Positions 1-5,072 of a stretch of DNA of 8,214 bases are shown piece after piece. Position 1 is the first letter of the stretch. The number at the start of each line of letters is the position of its first letter. The position numbers were made by a program, and so were the translations under genes. This DNA is from JAZNBI01 sp045586995 (GTDB lineage Bacteria; Bacillota; Clostridia; Oscillospirales; CAG-272): NCBI GenBank assembly GCA_045586995.1, contig JAZNBI010000089.1:1-8214 (forward strand), given 5' to 3'. The notes beneath the pieces are model-generated. The model was not told where the DNA came from and did not search any database. It saw nothing but the letters and a program-made list of their open reading frames with translations.

Positions 1-40
1 ATTATTTTAAAATTAAAATATTTTATGGAGGAAATTTAAA

Positions 41-1246
41 ATGTCAAAAGCTACATTTGAACGCACCAAACCGCACGTTAACATTGGTACAATCGGTCAC
101 GTTGACCATGGTAAAACAACTCTTACAGCAGCTATTACAAAGACTCTCTCTCTCGGAAATAATGCTATCGAATTCTTGGCATATGACCAAATCGATAACG
201 CTCCTGAAGAAAAAGCAAGAGGTATCACAATCAACACCCGTCACGTTGAGTACGAAACAGCTAATCGTCACTATGCACACGTTGACTGCCCCGGCCACGC
301 CGACTATGTTAAAAACATGATCACCGGTGCTGCACAGATGGACGGTGCTATCCTCGTTGTTGCAGGTACAGACGGACCTTTGCAACAGACTCGTGAGCAC
401 GTTCTTCTTGCTCGTCAGGTTGGCGTTCCCGCAATCGTTGTATTCCTTAACAAGACAGACCTCGTTGATGACGCAGAGCTTCTTGACCTCGTTGAGATGG
501 AAATTCGTGACCTTCTCTCGCAGTATGATTTCCCGGGCGATGATACACCTATTATCCGTGGTTCTGCTCGTGATGCACTTGAATCTTCCAGCACAGATGT
601 AAACGATGCTGTATATCAGCCTATCTTTGAACTTATGAATTCTGTTGATAGCTTCATTCCTACACCTGAGCGTCAGTCCGACCTTCCTTTCCTTATGCCC
701 GTCGAGGACGTTTTCTCGATTTCCGGACGTGGAACGGTTGCTACAGGTAGAGTTGAACGCGGTACAGTAAAAGTATCCGATACAGTTGAGATCGTTGGTC
801 TTTCCGACGAAAAGAAATCCACCGTTGTTACAGGTGTTGAAATGTTCCATAAGCTTCTTCCTCAGGCAGAAGCAGGCGATAACATCGGCGCGCTCCTTCG
901 TGGTGTTGCAAAAGATGAGATCGAACGCGGACAGGTTCTCTGCAAACCCGGTTCCATTCATCCTCACACAAAGTTTGTTGGACAGGTTTACGTTCTTACC
1001 GAAAAAGAAGGCGGACGTAAGAATCCTTTCTTCGCAGGATACAGACCTCAGTTCTACTTCAGAACAACCGACGTTACAGGTGTTATCGGTCTTCCTGAAG
1101 GTGTTGAAATGTGCCGTCCCGGCGACAACGTAGATATGGATGTTGAACTTATCACACCTATCGCTATCGAAAAAGGACTTCGTTTTGCTATCCGTGAAGG
1201 CGGCAGAACAGTTGGTTCGGGCGTTGTTATCGAAATTAAAGAGTAA
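41..1246 (+). CDS. tuf: Elongation factor Tu (EF-Tu)
   Basis: This is the translational GTPase that delivers aminoacyl-tRNA to the ribosomal A site in the cytoplasm. The 401-residue length is normal for bacterial EF-Tu. The GTPase domain shows the P-loop GHVDHGKT (about 19-26), the switch I threonine in RGITINT (60-66), switch II DCPGH (82-86, with the catalytic His at 86), NKTD (137-140) for guanine recognition, and GSA (174-176). Domains 2 and 3 follow, with VEDVFSISGRGTVATGRVERG spanning 221-241 and the C-terminal RPQFYFRTTDVTG (335-347). NKTD has Thr where many EF-Tu have Cys, which still fits NKxD. The start is set by GGAGG at 27-31, nine bases upstream. Codon use is strongly biased to CTT, GTT and CGT, as expected for a highly expressed gene. 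The upstream promoter or partner gene (often fusA) lies outside the window. Confidence 0.99.
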   Translation: MSKATFERTKPHVNIGTIGHVDHGKTTLTAAITKTLSLGNNAIEFLAYDQIDNAPEEKARGITINTRHVEYETANRHYAHVDCPGHADYVKNMITGAAQMDGAILVVAGTDGPLQQTREHVLLARQVGVPAIVVFLNKTDLVDDAELLDLVEMEIRDLLSQYDFPGDDTPIIRGSARDALESSSTDVNDAVYQPIFELMNSVDSFIPTPERQSDLPFLMPVEDVFSISGRGTVATGRVERGTVKVSDTVEIVGLSDEKKSTVVTGVEMFHKLLPQAEAGDNIGALLRGVAKDEIERGQVLCKPGSIHPHTKFVGQVYVLTEKEGGRKNPFFAGYRPQFYFRTTDVTGVIGLPEGVEMCRPGDNVDMDVELITPIAIEKGLRFAIREGGRTVGSGVVIEIKE

Positions 1247-1268
1247 TTGAATTTTTAAGATCTCATTA

Positions 1269-1296
1269 TGCGACGGGGGCTTTTGCTCCCGTCGCA
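1269..1296 (+). terminator. Strong hairpin downstream of tuf, probable terminator without a U-tract
   Basis: A 12-bp GC-rich stem (1269-1280 with 1285-1296, one G-U pair) closes on a TTTT loop, 22 nt after the tuf stop. It is the only strong structure between tuf and the FMN riboswitch. It is followed by AGTTGATATG rather than a run of T, so it is not a classical intrinsic terminator. It may be a weak or factor-assisted terminator, or a 3'-end stabilising hairpin after tuf. Confidence 0.6.
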
Positions 1297-1320
1297 GTTG
1301 ATATGCTAACAGTAAAATAA

Positions 1321-1541
1321 ATCTTTGGGGATTGGTGAAATTCCATACCGGCGGTAAATTTGAGAAAAAAGTAAAAAGGAATAAATATAGTTGATTTTTA
1401 TATCTTTCGAATAAAATCTCTTTATCTTGCTTATTATTTATTACCTATTACTTATTGCTTCAAACATAGCCCGCGAACACGTAATTGTGCCGAACAGGTG
1501 AGAATCCTGTGCCGACGGTAAGAGTCCGGATGAGAGAAGAT
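1321..1541 (+). promoter_or_regulatory. FMN riboswitch (RFN element) upstream of ribU
   Basis: The aptamer senses flavin mononucleotide. Conserved pieces appear in the family order: GGGG (1327-1330), the P2 hairpin TGG-TGAAATT-CCA (1333-1345), ACCGGCGGT (1347-1355), AGCCCGCGA (1468-1476), a CAC/GTG hairpin near 1479-1490, ACAGG/CCTGT (near 1494-1510), GCCGACGGTAAGAGTCCGG (1511-1529) and GATGAGAGAAGAT (ending 1541). P1 is AUCUUU (1321-1326) with GAAGAU (1536-1541). The variable stem between GGCGGT and AGCCCG is about 110 nt, much longer than in the Bacillus subtilis ribD example. Binding of FMN is expected to lower expression of the transporter downstream. I found no convincing promoter just upstream: TATGCT at 1302-1307 could be a -10, but no good -35 accompanies it. 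Confidence 0.95.
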
Positions 1542-1557
1542 AGCTATTTTTTGCATC

Positions 1558-1582
1558 CCCGATTTTTGTCGGGATTTTTGTT
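1558..1582 (+). terminator. Intrinsic terminator of the FMN riboswitch expression platform
   Basis: CCCGA (1558-1562) pairs with TCGGG (1569-1573) around a six-base loop, followed by ATTTTTGTT. The stem is short (5 bp), but it sits 17 nt after the aptamer and has a U-tract, the usual place for a riboswitch-controlled terminator. A second TCGGG followed by TTTTG lies at 1590-1598 and could pair with the same 5' arm. The 5' arm can instead pair with 1325-1332 in the aptamer (UUGGGGAU with AUCCCCGA), a plausible antiterminator. The pairing scheme is inference. Confidence 0.65.
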
Positions 1583-1631
1583 ATCTTCTTCGGGTTTTGT
1601 ATTATAATTTACATAACATGGAGAAATAAAC

Positions 1632-2231
1632 ATGAAAAAGAACAGTGTATTTTCACTTCACAATATGACCAAAATTGCAATTTTAACTGCAATTGCGGCG
1701 GTCATTATGCTTTTTGAGTTTCCGCTCCCGTTTGCGCCCGGATTTTATGAGCTTGATTTGTCCGAGGCGGTGATCTTGATGGGCGGATTTGCTATGGGGC
1801 CGTTGGCGGCTGCCATAATGGAGCTGTTAAAAAATCTGCTCAATCTTATGATAAACGGAACGATTACTTTCGGAGTCGGAGAGTTTGCAAATTTTGTTAT
1901 GGGATGTTCGTTTGTCGTGCCCGCATCCTTGATTTATCATTACCGTAAGACCTTTAAGGGCGCGATAATATCACTTTGCGTCGGAGTTGCCTCTCTCGTT
2001 TTTATCGGGTGCTTAATGAATTACTATGTTATGATACCCGCGTACGTTGCCTTGGCGAATTTGCCGCTTGAAGCAATTTTGAATTCGGCAAAAGAGGTAA
2101 ATCCATTAGTATTCAATCTTGAAAGTATGATTATCTTTGCGGTAGCGCCGTTCAATTTGATAAAGGGCATTATATGCTCGATTTTGAATTTGCTGCTATA
2201 TAAACGGCTGTCGCGGATACTGCATATATAA
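1632..2231 (+). CDS. ribU: Riboflavin transporter RibU, ECF-type S component
   Basis: This is the substrate-binding integral membrane subunit that captures riboflavin and works with a shared EcfA-EcfA'-EcfT energising module, which is not encoded in this window. The 199-residue length is typical. Family features include FEFPLPFAPGF (28-38), LDLSEAVILMGGFAMGP (41-57), a conserved acidic ELLKNLL stretch (64-70), GVGEFANFVMG (81-91) and the C-terminal APFNLIKGII (172-181) leading into LLLYKRLS. About six hydrophobic segments are visible. The start is supported by GGAG at 1620-1623, eight bases before ATG. An FMN riboswitch directly upstream independently supports riboflavin as the substrate. No ribD, ribE, ribA or ribH gene is adjacent, so the cell may rely on uptake or carry its synthesis genes elsewhere. 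The next gene begins after 32 nt and is probably in the same transcript. Confidence 0.93.
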   Translation: MKKNSVFSLHNMTKIAILTAIAAVIMLFEFPLPFAPGFYELDLSEAVILMGGFAMGPLAAAIMELLKNLLNLMINGTITFGVGEFANFVMGCSFVVPASLIYHYRKTFKGAIISLCVGVASLVFIGCLMNYYVMIPAYVALANLPLEAILNSAKEVNPLVFNLESMIIFAVAPFNLIKGIICSILNLLLYKRLSRILHI

Positions 2232-2263
2232 ACAACTGACTTAAAACAAAAGGAATTTTTTCA

Positions 2264-3139
2264 ATGACTGATAGAAAAAACAAGCTTTTGCAAATAATTT
2301 TATGGATAATTCAGGGCGCTTTTATAGGAGTCGGGGCAATTTTGCCCGGAATCAGCGGCGGAACACTTTGTTATGCCTTTGGAATATATCACCCGATACT
2401 TGAGGTGCTGTCAAACCCAATTCAAGGAATTAAAAAGCACTGGTTTAAGCTTGGATTTTTGTTGCTTGGATGTGCTGTCGGATTTGTAGGACTTTCGGGA
2501 GCGGTAGCATATCTGCTCAATTGGAATGAGAGTATTGTGCTTTGTGTTTTTGTCGGTTTAATTATAGGCACTCTTCCTGAGATATGGCATGACAGCGGAG
2601 AGCACGGTAGAAATAAATTTGCTTATATTTCGCTTATCATTAGCTTTATAATGATTACGGTGTTGTTTTTTATGCTTAAAAACTATTGGCGTATTACAAT
2701 GCAGCCCAATCTTTTCGGCTGGGTTATAAGCGGTCTGCTTTGGGGACTTAGCTTTATCATTCCGGGATTTAGCTCATCTACCTTGCTTTTGTTTTTTGGA
2801 ATTTACGAAAAAATGTCTGAAGGAATTTCAAAGCTTGATTTTTCTGTCATAATTCCACTCGGAATTACGATGCTTGCAACACTTTTGCTGCTGTCAAGAA
2901 TTATGAAATGGGTTTTCGATAAATTTCATTCGATTGCATCTCATTGCGTTTTGGGATTTGTATTGGCGACAACTATTATGATTTTGCCGTCGTTTAGGGT
3001 TTCTGCATTAAATATTGCAATCTATCTGTGCTGTATTGCCTCAGGTACGGTCATATCATATTTTTTCACGCGTCTTTGCGCAAAAATGAAGGAAAAAACA
3101 ACGGCGTGCGAAGTTAGCGTTAATTTGAAACGGAACTGA
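2264..3139 (+). CDS. DUF368/PopT-family polytopic membrane protein, putative undecaprenyl-phosphate translocase
   Basis: The 291-residue protein is very hydrophobic, with roughly eight membrane segments and a Lys-rich cytoplasmic-type C-terminus. It contains an internal duplication typical of the DUF368 family: GVGAILPGISGGTL with GIY (22-42) in the first half, and GLSFIIPGFSSSTL with GIYEKM (161-184) in the second. Family members (PopT) have been proposed to return undecaprenyl phosphate, the C55 lipid carrier for cell-wall and surface-polymer synthesis, to the inner face of the membrane. That role is family knowledge and is not shown here. The second motif has PGFSSS where I expect PGxSGS, so one glycine is replaced by Ser. 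AGGA at 2251-2254 lies nine bases before the ATG. With no terminator after ribU, expression is probably tied to the FMN-controlled transcript, though a weak promoter of its own cannot be excluded. Confidence 0.87.
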   Translation: MTDRKNKLLQIILWIIQGAFIGVGAILPGISGGTLCYAFGIYHPILEVLSNPIQGIKKHWFKLGFLLLGCAVGFVGLSGAVAYLLNWNESIVLCVFVGLIIGTLPEIWHDSGEHGRNKFAYISLIISFIMITVLFFMLKNYWRITMQPNLFGWVISGLLWGLSFIIPGFSSSTLLLFFGIYEKMSEGISKLDFSVIIPLGITMLATLLLLSRIMKWVFDKFHSIASHCVLGFVLATTIMILPSFRVSALNIAIYLCCIASGTVISYFFTRLCAKMKEKTTACEVSVNLKRN

Positions 3140-3148
3140 CGCCGTCCC

Positions 3149-3204
3149 GAAATATTCCTCGCGGTCTGAACGACCGCGTTCCGCGTACGAAAACGGAATA
3201 TTTC
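3149..3204 (+). repeat. Nested palindrome between popT-like gene and metK
   Basis: An outer perfect 10-bp inverted repeat, GAAATATTCC (3149-3158) and GGAATATTTC (3195-3204), encloses a perfect 7-bp hairpin CGCGGTC/GACCGCG (3160-3166, 3172-3178, loop TGAAC). The right part contains the self-complementary CGTACG (3184-3189) and short alternative arms. No T-tract follows directly. It is GC-rich in an AT-rich intergenic gap. It could be the 3' structure of the ribU-popT transcript or a dispersed palindromic element. One copy in the window cannot decide. Confidence 0.6.
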
Positions 3205-3219
3205 CTTCAAAATCTTGCC

Positions 3220-3248
3220 GCCCTCAAGGGCATAAATTCTATTTTTTA
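3220..3248 (+). terminator. Possible weak terminator of the ribU-popT transcript
   Basis: GCCC (3220-3223) and GGGC (3228-3231) form a short stem with a TCAA tetraloop. A T-rich stretch ATTTTTT (3241-3247) begins about ten bases later. The distance to the T-run and the 4-bp stem make this a weak candidate. It may act together with the larger palindrome just upstream. Confidence 0.35.
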
Positions 3249-3265
3249 AAAATTGTCAAAAAATA

Positions 3266-3294
3266 TTGCATTGCAAAATAAAATGTGATATACT
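3266..3294 (+). promoter_or_regulatory. Vegetative promoter for the SAM riboswitch-metK transcript
   Basis: The -35 TTGCAT (3266-3271) and -10 TATACT (3289-3294) are separated by 17 bases, and TGA directly before the -10 gives an extended -10 (TGn). A start near 3301 would place the beginning of the SAM aptamer about 10 nt into the RNA, as is normal for this riboswitch class. Confidence 0.8.
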
Positions 3295-3310
3295 ATATAC
3301 ATCGAAAAAT

Positions 3311-3390
3311 CTTATCAAGAGTGACGGAGGGACAGGCCCTACGAAGTCCGGCAACCTACATTTGCAAGGTGCTAATTCCTGACAGATGAG
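3311..3390 (+). promoter_or_regulatory. SAM-I riboswitch (S-box) upstream of metK
   Basis: The aptamer binds S-adenosylmethionine. It shows the family core in order: P1 5' strand CTTATC (3311-3316), AAGAGTGACGGAGGGA, CAGGCCCTACGAAG, TCCGGCAACC (3347-3356), a P3 stem ACCT/AGGT (3354-3357, 3367-3370), GGTGCTAATTCCTG (3368-3381) and the P1 3' strand GATGAG (3385-3390, one U-G pair with CTTATC). SAM binding stabilises P1, which frees the terminator at 3417-3444 and lowers metK transcription. Without SAM, GATGAGC (3385-3391) can pair with GCTC-TC (3417-3422) around a small TGTC/GACA hairpin (3397-3400, 3407-3410), acting as antiterminator. The antiterminator is my reading of the pairing. Confidence 0.96.
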
Positions 3391-3416
3391 CTTTATTGTC
3401 TTAAATGACACTTTTT

Positions 3417-3444
3417 GCTCTCTGAAAAGAGAGCTTTTGTTTTT
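3417..3444 (+). terminator. Intrinsic terminator of the SAM-I riboswitch
   Basis: A perfect 7-bp stem GCTCTCT/AGAGAGC (3417-3423, 3428-3434) with a GAAA tetraloop is followed by TTTTGTTTTT (3435-3444). This is the SAM-dependent OFF structure ahead of metK. Its 5' arm is shared with the proposed antiterminator. Confidence 0.92.
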
Positions 3445-3501
3445 CTGCAAAACATATACAGAAAATTACGAAGAATTATAAAGAAGAAAGGTATGAATTT
3501 T

Positions 3502-4683
3502 ATGAAAAAAACTTATTTTACCTCCGAATCGGTTACCGAAGGACATCCCGACAAGGTGTGCGACAAAATTTCCGATGCTATTTTGGACGAAATCCTGCGT
3601 AAAGACCCTATGTCAAGAGTTGCGTGCGAAACACTTTGCACCACGGGGCTTGTGCTTGTCAGCGGAGAAATAACGACGAGCGCTTATGTTGATATTCAGA
3701 CAATAGTTCGCGATACAGTAAGAAACATCGGATATGACCGAGCAAAATATGGATTTGACAGCGATAGCTGTGCCGTACTAAACTCAATTCACGAGCAATC
3801 TCCCGATATAGCGCTGGGAGTTGACAAATCGTTGGAGCTTAAAAGCGGCGAGTCGGGTGAGGAATTTGAAAACGGCGCAGGTGACCAGGGCTTGATGTTT
3901 GGCTTTGCTTGCGACGAAACTCTGGAGCTTATGCCGATGCCGATCTCATTGGCGCATAAGCTTGCTAAGAGATTGACAGAGGTTCGCAAAAACGGAACAC
4001 TGCCGTATCTCAGACCTGACGGAAAAACTCAGGTAACGGTGGAATATATCGACGATGTTCCAACAAGAGTTGACGCTATTGTTGTTTCGAGTCAGCACAG
4101 CGCCGATGTTGATATAGAGAAGATTCGCGCGGATATAACCGAGCATGTAATAAATCCTATCATACCCAAAGAATTTTTCGATAAGGATACAAAGATATAT
4201 GTAAATCCCACTGGACGTTTTGTCGTAGGCGGACCATCCGGTGATACAGGTCTTACGGGAAGAAAAATTATCGTTGATACATACGGAGGATACGCACGTC
4301 ACGGCGGAGGAGCTTTTTCGGGCAAGGATCCGACAAAGGTTGACCGTTCCGCTTCCTATGCCGCAAGATATATAGCCAAAAATATCGTAGCTGCGGGGCT
4401 CGCACGTAAGTGCGAGATACAGATTGCTTATGCAATCGGAGTCGCAAATCCCGTTTCGGTATTGCTTGATACTTTTGGGACTGCAACGGTTGATGAGGAA
4501 AAGATAAAATCGGCTGTATTGAAATGTATTGATTTGCGCCCTGCAGCAATAATCAAGCGTTTTGACCTCAGAAGACCGATCTACTGTGATGTTGCGGCAT
4601 ACGGTCATATGGGAAGGGAAGACCTCAATGTGCCGTGGGAGGCAACCGATATGGTAGATGCCCTTAAGAATCAATTAAAATAA
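3502..4683 (+). CDS. metK: S-adenosylmethionine synthetase (methionine adenosyltransferase)
   Basis: The enzyme makes S-adenosylmethionine from methionine and ATP in the cytoplasm, releasing phosphate and pyrophosphate. The 393-residue length is typical. Visible motifs are SESVTEGHPDK (8-18, His 15 and Asp 17 at the ATP site), the signature GAGDQGLMFG (125-134), NPTGRFVVGGPSGDTGLTG (235-253), the phosphate-binding GGGAFSGKD (268-276) with KVDRS (279-283), and the Lys in RKII (254-257). I chose the ATG at 3502 because AAAGG (3487-3491) lies ten bases upstream, and because MKKTYFTSES aligns with normal family N-termini. An in-frame ATG at 3493 is only one base from that site. A longer reading from 3415 would run through the riboswitch terminator. 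Regulation by SAM through the upstream riboswitch closes a feedback loop on its own product. Confidence 0.98.
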   Translation: MKKTYFTSESVTEGHPDKVCDKISDAILDEILRKDPMSRVACETLCTTGLVLVSGEITTSAYVDIQTIVRDTVRNIGYDRAKYGFDSDSCAVLNSIHEQSPDIALGVDKSLELKSGESGEEFENGAGDQGLMFGFACDETLELMPMPISLAHKLAKRLTEVRKNGTLPYLRPDGKTQVTVEYIDDVPTRVDAIVVSSQHSADVDIEKIRADITEHVINPIIPKEFFDKDTKIYVNPTGRFVVGGPSGDTGLTGRKIIVDTYGGYARHGGGAFSGKDPTKVDRSASYAARYIAKNIVAAGLARKCEIQIAYAIGVANPVSVLLDTFGTATVDEEKIKSAVLKCIDLRPAAIIKRFDLRRPIYCDVAAYGHMGREDLNVPWEATDMVDALKNQLK

Positions 4684-4712
4684 GGGTGTTGAAAAAACTT
4701 TAAATTGCATAA

Positions 4713-4731
4713 CCTGTACTAGGGGGTACGG
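4713..4731 (+). promoter_or_regulatory. Ribosome binding site presented in a small hairpin loop
   Basis: CC-T-GTAC (4713-4719) can pair with GTACGG (4726-4731), giving six pairs with one bulged T. The purine-rich AGGGG of the likely ribosome binding site (4721-4726) falls mostly in the loop, and the start codon follows four bases after the stem. This might modulate translation of the 98-residue protein, or be chance in a short GC-rich patch. Confidence 0.4.
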
Positions 4732-4734
4732 CTT

Positions 4735-5031
4735 ATGTATTTTGATTTGATTTTTAAAATATTGCTTGCAATATTCGCGGCTTTTGGCGTTCTTTCGCTT
4801 GTAAAATGCCTCGCTAATCTTGCAAAGCGTGATGAAAATGTCGGAATATATGTTAGAATTATGACACAAAAAAACGCTGACGATGCCGAAATGCTTTTGC
4901 ATGAGGCATCGCGAGCGCGTTTTTTTGGAGGATGCGGTAAGATTAACGTATTGATTTCAAAAAATTTAGAGGATATTTCAGGGATTGTTGAAAAGCTTAA
5001 AAATTTTGAGGTCGATTTTTATATTGTTTAG
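4735..5031 (+). CDS. Small membrane-anchored protein of unknown function
   Basis: I do not recognise the family of this 98-residue protein. A single hydrophobic segment covers about residues 5-29 and is followed by Lys31-Arg32, which predicts the C-terminal part on the cytoplasmic side. The rest (about 35-98) alternates strand-like and helix-like stretches: VGIYVRIM, a helix DDAEMLLHEASRAR (49-62), a GGCGK turn (65-69), the strand INVLISK (70-76), a helix around 79-90 and a terminal strand VDFYIV. That suggests a small alpha/beta domain. AGGGGG at 4721-4726 lies eight bases from the ATG. It sits 51 nt after metK and 41 nt before recD2 with no terminator on either side, so it is likely part of the metK transcript. 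Coding is supported by the clean ribosome site, composition and operon position; function is not inferable. Confidence 0.8.
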   Translation: MYFDLIFKILLAIFAAFGVLSLVKCLANLAKRDENVGIYVRIMTQKNADDAEMLLHEASRARFFGGCGKINVLISKNLEDISGIVEKLKNFEVDFYIV

Positions 5032-5072
5032 CTTATTTGGGTTATTAAACTATGCGAAAAGGTGATTGTTGA

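Noticed and set aside
44..967. Long open frame (307 codons) on the minus strand opposite tuf
   Set aside because: It lies entirely inside a highly biased EF-Tu gene, the product is Cys-rich and low-complexity with no family match, and no ribosome site precedes it. It is a shadow of the codon bias.
57..1133. Three short plus-strand frames overlapping tuf in other phases
   Set aside because: They are wholly inside the EF-Tu frame, without independent signals.
3256..3450. Minus-strand open frame of 64 codons across the SAM riboswitch
   Set aside because: The sequence is explained by the conserved riboswitch and its promoter on the other strand.
3415..3501. Upstream in-frame extension of metK from a TTG codon at 3415 (29 extra residues)
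   Set aside because: It would be translated through the SAM riboswitch terminator stem, has no ribosome site, and the added residues are not part of the family.
3946..4674. Minus-strand open frame of 242 codons opposite metK, and a similar one (229 codons) opposite recD2 at 5985-6674
   Set aside because: Both are antisense to well-supported genes with intact motifs, have unnatural composition, and lack ribosome sites or promoters.
4684..4734. Possible promoter between metK and the 98-residue gene (TTGAAA at 4689-4694)
   Set aside because: No hexamer resembling TATAAT lies at 16-18 bases; the nearest, TGTACT at 4715, is 20 bases away.
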